DNA from: Acorus gramineus
Lineage: Eukaryota > Streptophyta > Magnoliopsida > Acorales > Acoraceae
Length of the DNA: 64,000 nt
Direction of reading: 5' to 3'
NCBI GenBank assembly: GCA_030737835.1
Contig: JAUJYN010000015.1
Location: forward strand, 2,907,685-2,971,684
Under the pieces are notes generated by a model. That model ran no database searches. It worked only from the letters and a program-made list of their open reading frames with translations, and had not been told where the DNA came from. Positions 22,236 to 32,940 of the stretch are shown one piece after another; positions within the stretch are counted from its first letter, which is position 1; every line of letters begins with the position of its first letter. Position numbers and translations under genes: made by a program.

Positions 22236-23244
22236 GGGGGGGGGGTCATCGAACCTCGACAATGCCTATGCGACGTCATCTATCTGATAGGGCGGTTGAG
22301 TCCCATCACGAACGCTAGCATCGCGTCTCCTTATTCGCGACCAATGTGGGGCAAAACGCGACAGTATCCACAACTGTGCTTCACATGCCACCAGAGATAG
22401 GTCGCTCATCTACAACCATTGGAACTCCAGCATCCTGCACTCCATGGGCAGATTCATCACGGGGAGTCCACGCTCTCGACATCATTTAGCAGCACTCTCC
22501 CGGTGTGGCCTCTACCTGGTAGCCTCCCAAGCCTACTATCTCTGCCATATGGGCGCACCACAAGCATAGTATCTGGGAGCACCTCACAGGGCTCTGGCCT
22601 CAATCGGGCAGCTACAACGCACAATGATATATCGAAGCGACTCTAGATGCCACTATGGAACCCTGTCCACTAGCGATCGCCCACTGAGCTGCAATAGGAC
22701 GCACCCAATCCCGATTGTACGCATCACCACTCGCTACAGCACCTTCCAAGTGAGAGGGAAAAATCCACCATCAATTTGATGCTTCTAAGGTATTCCTTGA
22801 CTGGGAAAAGAAACCTTGGCAGGGCACCATGAGGTCCCGATATAGGATATCCCGACAACCAAACAAGGAACACGGAGTACCCTAGCCCGGGTCTCAACGC
22901 TGACCCTGCAAGGCCCCTAAATCCTGAGTAGGAAGGCTAGAAGAAGACATCATCCCTTAATGAGCAATACGCCACATCCTCAACACTTTACACTGGCGCC
23001 GCACGCGAACTCAATGGTTACCAGCGATACCGATACACGGGAAAGAGCTCCATTATCGAGACGCAATCCATACCTTAGAAATTGCAACCAATTCATCACT
23101 ATCACACTACTGGGCTGGAATCTCCTACCCAAGCCTTAATCCCGCACAAGAGATCTAACAACTGACCCTAACCAGTCGACCCAGTCGACAACTTAAGGGT
23201 GGGTCCAGGGGGTCACGTCCACGTCAACGGATGCGAGGAGGCAT
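22236..23244 (-). pseudogene. Gag (and possibly protease) relic of element 2
   Basis: A start-like ATG on the minus strand at 23244 opens with MPPRIR then TGA, then RGRDPLDPPL. An MPPR start followed by Arg-rich sequence is common in plant chromovirus gag, and CGA-to-TGA fits CpG decay. Downstream, a FFSQSRNTLEASN-like stretch (about 22800-22740) may be the capsid core. I recognise no zinc knuckle or protease motif with confidence. The ATG lies about 100 bp inside the PBS, as expected for gag. Confidence 0.5.
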
Positions 23245-23342
23245 GTCAGCAACCTAAGATAACTTCTAAAACAAGAGTACTCGGATGACAATCCTATGAC
23301 TCATCATCTATACGACTAGACTTAGGCTCTGACAGGACCAGG

Positions 23343-23355
23343 CTCTGATACCAAC
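23343..23355 (-). other. Primer binding site, tRNA-Met type
   Basis: GGCTCTGATACCA on the plus strand is the complement of TGGTATCAGAGCC, the standard plant initiator tRNA-Met PBS. It is 7 nt from the 5' LTR end at 23363. This fixes the orientation and boundaries of element 2. Confidence 0.95.
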
Positions 23356-23362
23356 TTTATTG

Positions 23363-25130
23363 TCACGCCCCAGGCGTCCCTGAGACGTGGCAATGATAAT
23401 AGTAATATCAGCTATCAATACCTGAGGTCAATAAGGACACCAACAGCAATACACAAGGCGGCAAAGCAAGATAATGATAACTGACTGAAAGCGGAAGCAT
23501 AATATATAACAATGTCTGTAAATCAAAAACATTATTACAGACCCGAATACACAATCAATGTCATGTGAAAGCCAAGTCTAGACCAAAGAAAATACAACCT
23601 GTGCCACATGCACGATTTACAAAGCATAAAATGACTCTAGGAATGCTGACAGCCTCGCACACGCCACCCGCCGGTAGAACGCTCCACGCCCATAAGACCA
23701 CGCCACAGGAAGCTCCAGCTCCACGCCCAACACTGCCCCTGAAAAGAAACAGTATGCGAGGGGTGAGCTACAAGCTCAGTGAGTGGCTGGAAACCAATCA
23801 CCATTCTACAGTTCAATACATAATCAATTTCCTTTTTCAAGGAAAAACATGGGTAGAAACCCAATGGATAACAGGGTCACGCGGTAGCGCGACCAACCTC
23901 ACCCCCACCCTCACTCCCGGAGGGAGTCTTTTGGGACTTATGGGGAGAGACCATACCGTCGGTCGAAGAGACCCGGATTTACTGGTCTAGAGACCATGCC
24001 GTCGGTCGAAGAGCTCCACGCTCAACACTGCCCCTGAAAAGAAACAGTATGTGAGGGGTGAGCTACAAGCTCAGTGAGTGGCTGGAAACCAATCACCATA
24101 CTACAGTTCAATACTCAAACAATTTCCTCACAAGGAAAACATGGGTGGAAACCCATGGATAATAGGGTCACGCGGCAGCGCGACCAACCTCATCCTCACC
24201 CTCACTCTCGGAAGGAGAATCTTGGGACATTTGGGGAGAGACCATACCGTCGGTCGAAGAGACCCAGAATTACTGGTCTACACAAAACTACTGGATCATC
24301 TACATCTAGATAACTGCCCAACGATGTCCTTGGACATCGATTACAAGGCCGGACCCAACAACTATGAGAACGGTCGAACAACGAATGGGTCACGCCGCGA
24401 TGTGTCTGCACCTCATCCTTACCCTCACTCCCGGAGGGAGACCTTTGGGACTTTTGGAAGAGACTTAGACTGCTCTACACCCTTGGTCCACCGGTAGCCC
24501 TTTCCCCCGCGTAGCCTCTACCTGGTATACTCCCACTATCAGTACGCTTCCGAACACGTCCGTGGTACCTACGGACGGGAGCCCTCTGTCAGGACAACTA
24601 TGATCGCCGGGAAGTCCCCACGCTCGCAACATCATTCGTTAACCCTCTCCCGGGTAGCCTCCACCTGGTATACTCCCACGATCAGTACGCTCCCGAATGC
24701 ATCGGTCTTACCTACGGATGGGAGCCCTCTGTCAAGATAGCTACACTCGGCCTCTTCAACTCACCGCTCTACACCCTTGGTCCACCGGTAGCCCTTTCCC
24801 CGGGTAGCCTCTACCTAGTATACTCCCATGGTCAGTACGTTCCCGAATGCATCGGTAGTACCTATAGATGGGAGCCCTCTGTCAGGATAGCTGTAATCCC
24901 GAGAAGTTCCTACATCGGATCCAACGAAAAGGAGAGCGATCCCATGTTCGCAAAGCGAACCCAATGAAAACAACTACTCTCGATAATCACTTATCGAGAT
25001 ATCAAAACACAGGCATAAACAACAATCTATGCAACACAACTCATATTAACCTTAAAATAATAAAATTAACTGTTGTATGGTGAGTGGTTCGATTCCAATC
25101 CCCCCCCCTCACTAGGGACGCGCTCGATGG
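23363..25130 (-). mobile_element. Rearranged 5' LTR of element 2
   Basis: Starts TGTCACGCCCC and follows the A2 order to 24013, where the second 43-bp unit breaks off in GTCGAAGAG. At 24014 the sequence returns to an upstream LTR point (CTCCACGCTCAACACTGCCC, matching 23722) and continues to about 25066, where it jumps to the segment around the hairpin (GTGAGTGGTTCGATTCC, then eight C) and stops at about 25130. It is therefore a mosaic of at least three LTR pieces joined by recombination or deletion, with the GC-rich block and the LTR 5' end missing. Confidence 0.8.
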
Positions 25131-25434
25131 AAGATGGAACTAGAGAAATCCTGTTCATGAACCTGGTTCGTGAATCCTATTCAAGGATCCTGTTCGCGGA
25201 TTAACGTGGGTACGACAAGTCTTTGGGACTCTACGGTTCACGAATAGAATCGTAAAGTGAAGATAGATAATATGCGAAGCACTCGAGTAGACAAAATACG
25301 AGCGAGGGTGAGCAGATAAAGTAATTTTTTATTCATTGATTGGATGAAGATTACACAAAAAAAAGGGTTCAACCCTCTGCTGGGTCTTCTACTCGCCCTT
25401 CCCACGACGTCTCCTCTCCCTCACAACTTGGTGC
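25131..25434. other. Unclassified insert between LTR fragments
   Basis: About 300 bp unlike the surrounding LTRs: GTTCATGAACC and TTCGCGGATT motifs, a run of eight A, then TTCTACTCGCCCTTCCC up to the LTR-D start. No open frame of note and no recognisable domain. It may be remaining pre-insertion DNA. Confidence 0.3.
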
Positions 25435-26027
25435 TGTCACGCCCCATGACGGCTGTCCCTGAGACGTGGTAATATATAAAGTATCAGCTATCAATTACAA
25501 GAGGTCAACAATGACTACAATAAATAACACACAAAGCTGGCAAAACAATGATAACTGATAGATCAACCAAAAAATGCGGAAGCATAAAAATATCAATAAG
25601 TCTGTAAATCAAAAATATCATTACAGACTCGAATACACAATCAATGTCCTGTGAGAGCCAAGTCTAGTCCAAATAAAATACAACTTGTGCCACATGCACG
25701 ATATACAATACATAAAATGACTTTAGGACTGCTGACAGCCTCGAACCCGCCACCCGCTTGACAGAATGCTCCAAGCACAAGACCATGCAACAGAAAGCTC
25801 CAGCTCCACACCCAACACTGCCCCAGAAAAGAAACAGTATGCGAGGGGTGAGCTACAAGCTCAGTGAGTGGTTGGAAACCAATCATCATTACAACAATTC
25901 AATGTTAAGGTAATTTCCTTTCAATGCATGGGTGGAAACCCAATGGATAACAAGGTCACGCGACGGCGCGACCAACCTCACCCTCACCCTCACTCCCGGA
26001 GGGAGACTCTTGGGGAGAGACCATACC
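25435..26027 (-). mobile_element. LTR-D fragment (3' end only)
   Basis: Starts TGTCACGCCCCATGACGG and matches the copy at 45787 better than A (for example TCAATTACAAGAGGTCAACA). It carries the stem-loop GTCTGTAA/TTACAGAC (25600-25628). It ends at CCATACC, where the plus-strand LTR at 26028 begins. Its acceptor-like site is mutated (TTTTCTG instead of TTTTCAG). The remaining part is missing. Confidence 0.8.
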
Positions 26028-26531
26028 TGTTGTGCCTGTGTCATTTGGAGCGCTCTGTTTGAAAATTTGGCTACATAATTTTTTCCTAGAAGTTATGTAT
26101 TTCCAATTTGGTATTTGGATTTGATTTTGTTAAAATCCAAGATGAAGAGGTTTAAATATGATTTTATTATGAGATGTCTAGTTTTGAGTTAGCTTTCGCA
26201 CAGAAGCGGAATTAGGTCAACTGGATTCTTGTAGTAAAAGTTATGGGTATTTTTCCAAGTATACCCCGGGGATGAAAATTCTGGCAGCAGCCCTGCTCTA
26301 TGTTTAACTCTAATTGCGAAATAGCTAGAGGGATTATTTGATCTTGGCATAAACATGAAAGTTGTAGATAATCTTCTTGGATTTCCAACGGACTTGGAAT
26401 TGTACAATTCGGAGTTATATTGAGGAAGTTATGGCTGTTCCAGTGAAGCATGCGCAGAATTTCTAGTCAAAGGGCGACTAGGTCTTTTCCATCCTCTTTA
26501 GATATTTGTGTGCAACAAATATCTTCTTCTC

Positions 26532-26562
<31 letters not shown>

Positions 26563-29367
26563 CCCTCTCACTTCCACGCCTACTTCTTGGTTCTCCTTCT
26601 CTTTTTCAAACCCTCCCCCCCAAGTGTTTGATTTAATGTCTCAAAGAGAAGGAGGAGGTGAAGGAAGAAGAGAAGGTTGTGCATGTGTGGTGTTGTTGAT
26701 CCTCCCCTCTCAAGCTCTCATATCTTGTCCTTCCCCCCCCTGATTTTCAGCCATGGGAGAGGGCTGAGGTGGTGGTGGTGGTAGAGGTGGTCGCGGGTGC
26801 GTCGAGGGCCCCCGAACCTCCCCCTTTCGTTCCCCCTCCAAGGTGAGCTCCTCCCCTTCTTTCTTGGTTTTCTTGGCTTAAGGGGATGTTAGGGAAGTCA
26901 TGCATGCTAGGTAGATGTGTTAGGGTGTGTGTGAGAGGTTGGGAAGGGTTAAAAAGGGGTAAGGGTTGGCTGGGCGCGCGTTTCGGGTCGTCTGCGCGCG
27001 CGCGCGCAGGCGGGCGCTGGCAGGCGCAGTCGAGCTCGCAGACGCGCGCGGGTGCATGTGCGCGAGTGCGCGGGTGCGCGGGTGCGCGCGGGTGCTTGCG
27101 CGAGAGGGGGTGCGCGCGGGAGTGCGCGCGAGTGCACGGGGTAGTGCACCTGGGCATGCGCCTGGGCGAGGGGCTGGGGACCAGTGGGCGTGCTGGGGCG
27201 TGCGCGGGGTGCTGCGCGGGGGAGCGTGAACTGGACGCGCGGTGCGCGGGGGCGCGCGCGAGCGTGCGTGTGAGCGCAGCACGGGTCTGGGCACGCGGGC
27301 AGGCACGCGGCAGTGCGCCGATGGTGCTGGGGTGCGTGCGTGCGTGCGCATTCGTGCGTGCGCGTGCGGGGGGCCATGCGTGTGGCTGCCCGAGGGTTCC
27401 GGTAGGTGTCGGGGCACTCGGACTCGCGTGCGTACGTGCGTGCTCGCATGCGTGTGAGCCCGTATGCATGCTTGTCCGAGTATTGGGTATTTCTAATGAT
27501 TTCTATGTGTAAATTGTGTTGTTTCTCACCAGTTGGATGCCCCTACCTTGCAGATGGGATGCGCGAGGTCCCGGGTCGTAAGGTGAGTGGTTTGATTCCA
27601 ATCCCCCCCCCCCCCTCTCTAGGGATGCGCTCGACCCGCATAGACGCGCGTCGCGCATCGATGGGACCCCCTAGCTATAATATGTAAAAGCTATGCATGC
27701 ATGATTAATATGATATATCCATGCCACCTTAGACTTTGTATGCTAGGGATATGCACCCTTATATCATGTATAGCGGCCTATGCATGTTTAGTCACCTTGT
27801 CCCTTAATTGAAAAGCCCTGAACCTATGCATGTTCCCATTTAGTTTAATTTATTTAAATCAAGATGGGATTATGTGATTATATTGTTGTAAGCATGCCTT
27901 AGAGAATATTATAACCTTGTGGTTATGATATATGTTTCCCCGCATCTTAGTTATGCGCCCTGGAGGAATTCTTGAGAATTCATGACATTAGTAGTGTTAG
28001 AAATCGTTGTCGACGGATCCAACAGGATCATACCCGCGTGAGTAGGCTGTCTTCTCCTTTTGGTTGGATCCGATGTAGGGACTCCCCAGCGTTAGACAGG
28101 CTGTCCTGACAGAGGGCTCCCATCTGTAGGTACCTCCGATGCGTCGGACTGTGCTGATCGTGGGAGTATACCAGGCAAGCTACAAAGTGGGGGAGAGGCT
28201 ACCGGGTGGACCAGGGGTGGAGAGCGACCTAGTCTGAAAAGACCCATGACACCCCTAAAGGGTGAGCGTGGGGTGGATCGGCGATTTTTATGACCCTCTA
28301 ACTTGTGTAGTTACTCCCGTATAGGGACTATGACTACTTTAAGGTTAATATGAGTGTGTTGGTTGTTGTTATGCATGTGTGTGATATCTCGATAAGCGAG
28401 TATCGAGAGTGGTTGTTTTCCATTGGGTTTCGCTTTGCGAGCATGGGATCGCTCTCCCCTTCGTTGGATCCGATGTAGGAACTCCCCGGCGTTGGCTATA
28501 CCTGTCAGAGGACTAGGCGGAGGCCACGAGGGTGGGAGAGGCTACTGGCGGACCAAGGGTGTAGAGCGGTGAGTTGAGGAGATCGGGTTGTAGATACTAC
28601 CCGGGAGAGGGTTAACGAATGATGTTACGGGCGTGGGAATCGTTCTCCCCTTCATTGGATCCGATGTAGGAACTCCCCGATGTTGGCTATACCTGTCAGA
28701 GGACTAGGCAGAGGCCACGAGGGCGGGAGAGGCTACCGGTGGACCACGGGTGTAGAGCAGTCTAAGTCTCTTCCCAAAGTCCCAAGATGCCTCCTTTCAG
28801 GAGTGAGGGTGTGGATGAGGCGAAGACGCGTCACCTCGTGACCCATTTGTTGTTCGACCGTTCCCATAGATGTTTGGTCCGGTCTCGTGATAGATGTTGA
28901 AGGACATCGATGGGCGATTATCTAGATGTAGATGATCCAGTAGTGTTGAGTGGACCAGTAATTTGGGTCTCTTCGACCGACGGCATGGTCTCTAGACCAG
29001 TAAATCCGGGTGCTTTCCTGTGGCGTGGTCTTATGGGCGTGGAGAGTTCTTCCGGCGGATGGCGAGTGCGAGGCTGTCAGCAGTCCTAGAGTCTTGTATG
29101 TATTGTAAATCGTGCATATGGCACAAGTTGTATTTTCTTTGGTCTAGACTTGGCTCTCACAGGACAGTGATTGTGTACTCGAGTCTGTAATAATATTTAT
29201 GATTTACAGACATTGTTTATATATTATGCTTCTGCTTTTCAGTCAGTTATCATTATCTTGCTTTGCCACCTTGTGTATTGTTGTTGGTGTCTTTATTGAC
29301 CTCAGGTATTGATAGCTGATATTCTACTATTGCCACGTCTCGGGGACGGCCGCCCTGGGGCGTGACA
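26028..29367 (+). mobile_element. LTR-A2 (+), internally deleted, 3340 bp
   Basis: Starts TGTTGTGCCTGTGTCATT and ends GGGGCGTGACA. CT microsatellite (26523-26575), acceptor-like GATTTTCAG and CCATGG (26742-26756), donor-like CCAAGGTGAGC (26838-26848), GC-rich block (26965-27482), mini-exon 27554-27582, hairpin near 27640. Around 29008 the sequence jumps from CCAGTAAATCCGG to GCTTTCCTGTGGCG, deleting the terminal acceptor-like region (roughly 0.3-0.4 kb). The flanks (atacc and cgcag) do not match, so there is no TSD: one side is rearranged. Confidence 0.88.
27416..27481 (+). other. Nested stem-loop at the end of the GC-rich block
   Basis: Outer arms ACTCGGAC (27416-27423) and GTCCGAGT (27474-27481) enclose an inner inverted repeat GCTCGCA/TGTGAGC and the palindromes GTACG and GCATGC. 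The same nested structure ends the GC-rich block in the reverse-oriented A2 copies (near 19171-19240, 40560-40625) and in B (near 31935-32000). Confidence 0.65.
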
Positions 29368-29980
29368 CGCAGCGTGACCCATTCGTTGTTCGTCCGTTCT
29401 CATAGTTGTTGGGTTTGGTTGCGTATCGATGTTCAAAGACATCGTTGGGCAATTATCTCGATGTAGATGATCCAGTAGTGTTGTGTAGACCAGTAATTCC
29501 GGGTCTCTTCGACCAACGGTATGGTCTCTCCCCAAGAATCCCAAGAGTCTCCCTCTGGGAGTGAGGGTGAGGGTGAGGTTGGTGATCCAGTAGTGTTGTG
29601 TGGACCAGTAATTCCGTGTCTCTTCGACCAACGGTATGGTCTCTCCCCAAAAGTCCCAAGAGTCTTCCTCCGGGAGTGAGGGTGAGGGTGAGGTTGGTCG
29701 CGCCGCCACGTGACCTTGTTATCCATTGGGTTTCTACCCATGTTTTCCTTGAAAGGAAATTGTTTTAGTATTGAACTGTTGTAATGGTGATTGGTTTCCA
29801 ACCACTCACTAAGCTTGTAGCTCATCCCTCGCATACTGTTTCTTTTTAGGGGTAGTGTTGGGCGTGGTGCTGGAGCTTCCCTGTGGCGTGGTCTTATGGG
29901 TGTGGAGCGTTCTTTCGACGGGTGGCGAGTGCGAGGCTGTCAGCAGTCCTAGAGTCATTTTATGTATTATAAATCATGCA
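29368..29980 (+). mobile_element. LTR-A fragment fused to the element 3 pol relic
   Basis: Begins mid-LTR (GTGACCCATTCGTTGTTCG) and runs through a 115-bp tandem duplication (units at 29469 and 29584) and the acceptor region to ATAAATCATGCA, where the LTR should continue with TGTGGCAC but goes straight into pol sequence. The LTR 3' end, PBS, gag and RT were therefore lost in one deletion. The same 115-bp duplication occurs in the reverse-oriented LTR at 47223-47450. Confidence 0.82.
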
Positions 29981-30205
29981 TTGAGATTGCTAGTGGTGCG
30001 ATGAAAAGGCGATATGGGTGACCTTGTTTCCCCAGGTTGGCATGCCCTCAGGCAAAGTTCGAGAATCATCATCGTGTTGGAAAGTGTCAGTCCATGGAGA
30101 TTCCTCAGTGGACGTGGGAGTGGGTTATCAGGAATTGTTGCAGACTAACTAATGTCACATTCGGGACACGACGCCATCTAGGTGATCAATGACCGATTAA
30201 CTAAG
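29981..30205 (+). pseudogene. Element 3 integrase relic, first part
   Basis: Matches 790-1020 of element 1 closely, starting at TTGAGATTGCT and including the zinc-finger remnant (CPQAKFENHH), the IPQWTWEW block and the core GHDAI*VI with the same TAG. It is interrupted at ctaag (30201-30205) by a 12.5-kb insertion; the relic resumes at 42740. Confidence 0.9.
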
Positions 30206-30913
30206 TGTCACGCCCCAGGGTGGCCGTCCTCGAGATGTGGCAATAATGAAATATCAGCTATCAATACCTGAGGTCAATAAAGACTCCAACAACAACACAC
30301 AAGGTGGCAAAGCAGGGATAATGATAACTGACTGAAAAGCGGAAGCATAATATATAAACAATGTGTGTAAACCAAAAACATTCTTACAGACTCGAATACA
30401 CAATCACTGTCCTGTGAGAGTGTCACGCCCCAGGGCGGCCGTCCCCGATACGTGGCAAATATATATAATATCAGCAGTCTATATAGGAGATCAATAAAAT
30501 ACTCTAAACAACACCGAAAATGACAACACAGACAACAATGTAGCTGACATAATATATACAAATAGCGGAAGCTTAAACGACTGAGTCTGTAATTCAAAGA
30601 CATATTACAAACCCGATACATAACCAACTGTCCTGTGTGTTATATATGTGTCACTTTTAGCCTTCCGGGCACCTTTGGGACATTTCTGGCAGTTTTTTAA
30701 CTTTTTCTTTTTCGATCGGAACCGCTAAAATTTTAGACTTTTGGTTATCATCCTGAGCTTGAGAACTCCGATTGAAAATCTAACTGCACATTATGTGTCC
30801 TGGTGCCATTTCAAGCCACTCACAAAAAATTCATCGAATCCCGGTAACGTTTCAGAATTGGGCAGTTTCGAATCGTATCCGGGTTTTGACCAAGCGAAAA
30901 GTCATTGGGAGAC

Positions 30914-31010
30914 TTGACCAAGTCAAAGATGACTTTGACCAAGTCAAGTTTGACCATTGACTTGGTCAAATCATTTTGTTTGTTTGTGTGGTTGGGTTGA
31001 CCTAAAGTCA
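30914..31010 (+). promoter_or_regulatory. Cluster of paired W-box-like motifs in LTR-B
   Basis: TTGACCAAGTCAA at 30914-30926 and again near 30936-30948, TTTGACC at about 30949, TTGACTTGGTCAA at 30957-30969, and GGTTGACC with AAGTCAA at about 30994-31010. The TTGAC(C/T) core is the WRKY binding site, and most copies here are arranged as inverted pairs. Equivalent clusters are at 35356-35411 and 51549-51605. WRKY control is inferred. Confidence 0.55.
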
Positions 31011-31300
31011 AACACCAAAAAACCCCTTTTTTCACTAAGTGTCTGAGTGTGTGAGTGTGTGAGCCCCAACTTAGGCGTCCACCTCTTGTTCCTCTTCTCT
31101 TCATCTCTCTCTCTCTCACACACAAATCCACCACTCCCTCTCTTTGTTTCCCCCATTAGACCTAGTAGAAGGAGTTGAAAAGAAAAGCCATTGAAGGGAA
31201 AAAGAAAGGTGAGGCTTGGATCTATCTTTCCATGGTTTTTGTTTTGCTTTTCCCCTTTCTCTACCTCCTCTCATGGCTTCCTTTTCTCCCCTGTTTTCAG

Positions 31301-31403
31301 CCACTTTAGGGCTGAGAGTGGCTGAGGTGTTGGTGGTCTCGGTGGTGGTGGTTTGGTTCGCGAAGAGCACCCGAGTTCCCTCCCTTTCCTTTCCTCTCTT
31401 TGG
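31301..31403 (+). other. Predicted exon 2 of the LTR-B leader (103 nt)
   Basis: Preceded by CCCTGTTTTCAG (acceptor-like; upstream donor-like AAAG|GTGAGG with GT at 31209-31210) and followed by TTTGG|GTAAGT (GT at 31404-31405). Contains the GGTGGTGG-rich stretch. Equivalent signals occur in A and B copies of both orientations. No transcript evidence. Confidence 0.45.
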
Positions 31404-32072
31404 GTAAGTCCTTCTCCTCCCTATTCTTGTTTAGATGCTTGTTTAGGGTGTGAAATTCGGTATGCATGCTATGCATGTCTGTTAGGGGGTGTGGGAGGGC
31501 TGAGGAGGGGGTGGAAGGGGCTCGGGCGCGCGTGCGGGGTCATCCGCGCGCGTGCGCGCGAGTCTGCGCGCGCAGACGGGCGCGCTGGCTGGCGCGCGCA
31601 CGTACGCGCAGACGCGCGGGTGTGCGCACGGGCATGCGCGTGGAGTGCTGCGCGGGGGCGCAGTGCGCGCGGTGCGCGCGGGGGTGCCCGCGGAGTGCTG
31701 CGCAGGGGCGCAGTGCGCGCTGGTACGCCAGGGCTGGACGCGCGGTGCGCGCGGGCGCTCCCGGCAGCGTGCCTGGGCGCGCGGGCAGGGGCGCAGCAGC
31801 GCGTCTGGGCACGCGGGCAAGGGCGCGGCAGTGCGCCCGGGGCGCAGGGGCGCGTGCGTGCGTGCGCCTTCGTGCGTGCGCGTGCGGGTGGCCGTGCGTA
31901 TGGCTGCCCGTGGGTTCGGGAGGGTGTCGGGGCACTCGGACTCGCGTGCGTACGCGCGTGCTCGCGTGCGCGCGGGCCCGTATGCATGCTTGTCCGAGTA
32001 TTGGGTATTTCTAGTAAATTTCTTATGTATTTGTGTAGTTTACTCACCATATTGAATGCCCATGTCTTGCAG

Positions 32073-32108
32073 ATCTTGACGGACGGTCACGTAGCGACCC
32101 GGGTTTCG
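32073..32108 (+). other. Predicted mini-exon 3 of the LTR-B leader (36 nt)
   Basis: Bounded by TGTCTTGCAG (AG at 32071-32072), with a branch-like CTCACC 25-30 nt upstream, and by CG|GTGAGTGG (GT at 32109-32110). Other copies have 29-37 nt here. Confidence 0.45.
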
Positions 32109-32940
32109 GTGAGTGGGACAATCCAACCCAGTAGGGAGGTGTTCGATGCACGTAGGCGTGCATTGCCCTCCCCTGGGGCACCATAATTGTATATTAGCTT
32201 GTAATAAATATAACTATGCATGCATGATTAATATGATATATCCATGCCACCTTAGACTTTGTATGCTAGGGATACGCACCCTTACATCATGTATAGCGGC
32301 GTATGCATGTTTAGTCACCTTGTCCTTAACTGGAAAGCCCGAACTATGCATGTTCCCATCTAGTTTAATTTAATTAAATCAAATGAGAGCATATAGTTAC
32401 AAGCATGCCTTAGAGAATATTATAACCTTGTTGTTATAATATATGTCTCCCCGCATCTTAGTTATGCGCCCTGGAGGAATTCTTGAGAATTCATGACATT
32501 AGTAGAGTTACAAATCGGTGTCGACGGATCCAAGAGGATCGTATCCGTGTGAGTAGGCTGTCTTCTCCTTTTGGTTAGATCCGATGTAAGAACTCCCCGG
32601 CGTTGGCTGTACCTGACAGAGGGCTCCTGTCCGTAGGTACGTCCGATGCGTCGGACAATACTGATAGCGGAGTATACCAGGTGGAGGCCCGAGGGTGGGA
32701 GAGGCTACCGGGTGGACCAGGGGCGGAGAACGGTCTAGTATGCCCCAAGAGGCCCATGTCACCCCCAGGAAAGGGTGAGGGTGAGGGGGGAGGTGGGTTG
32801 GCGATGAAACGACCCACTAGAATGTGTAGTTGCTCCCGTGTTAGGGACTATAAATTATTTGTGGATAATATGAATTGTGATGCATGGGTTGTGCTATTCA
32901 CTGAGCGTGTGGCTCACCCCTCGCATATATTTCTCTCCAG

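Larger units (their letters stand above)
16988..25130 (-). mobile_element. Element 2: non-autonomous Ty3/gypsy element with rearranged 5' LTR
   Basis: Minus-strand element with, in plus-strand order, 3' LTR (16988-20661), PPT, pol relic, gag relic, PBS and the start of the 5' LTR (23363). The internal region is only 2701 bp, against roughly 5 kb or more for an autonomous gypsy element. It lies inside LTR-A 14058-16987, with left TSD ggtat. The right TSD cannot be found because the 5' LTR is rearranged. The two LTRs share the 43-bp repeat found at 17573 and 23946, as expected for LTRs of one element. It is the only element here with recognisable LTR sequence on both sides. Confidence 0.88.

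Noticed and set aside
31353-32186. 277-codon open frame across the LTR-B GC-rich block, and similar long frames (for example 54872-55642, 26747-27469, 40624-41205)
   Set aside because: The translations are low-complexity Arg/Ala/His/Cys sequence, open on both strands at once, and follow from the GC-rich alternating composition. They cross conserved splice-like sites and are not conserved as protein.
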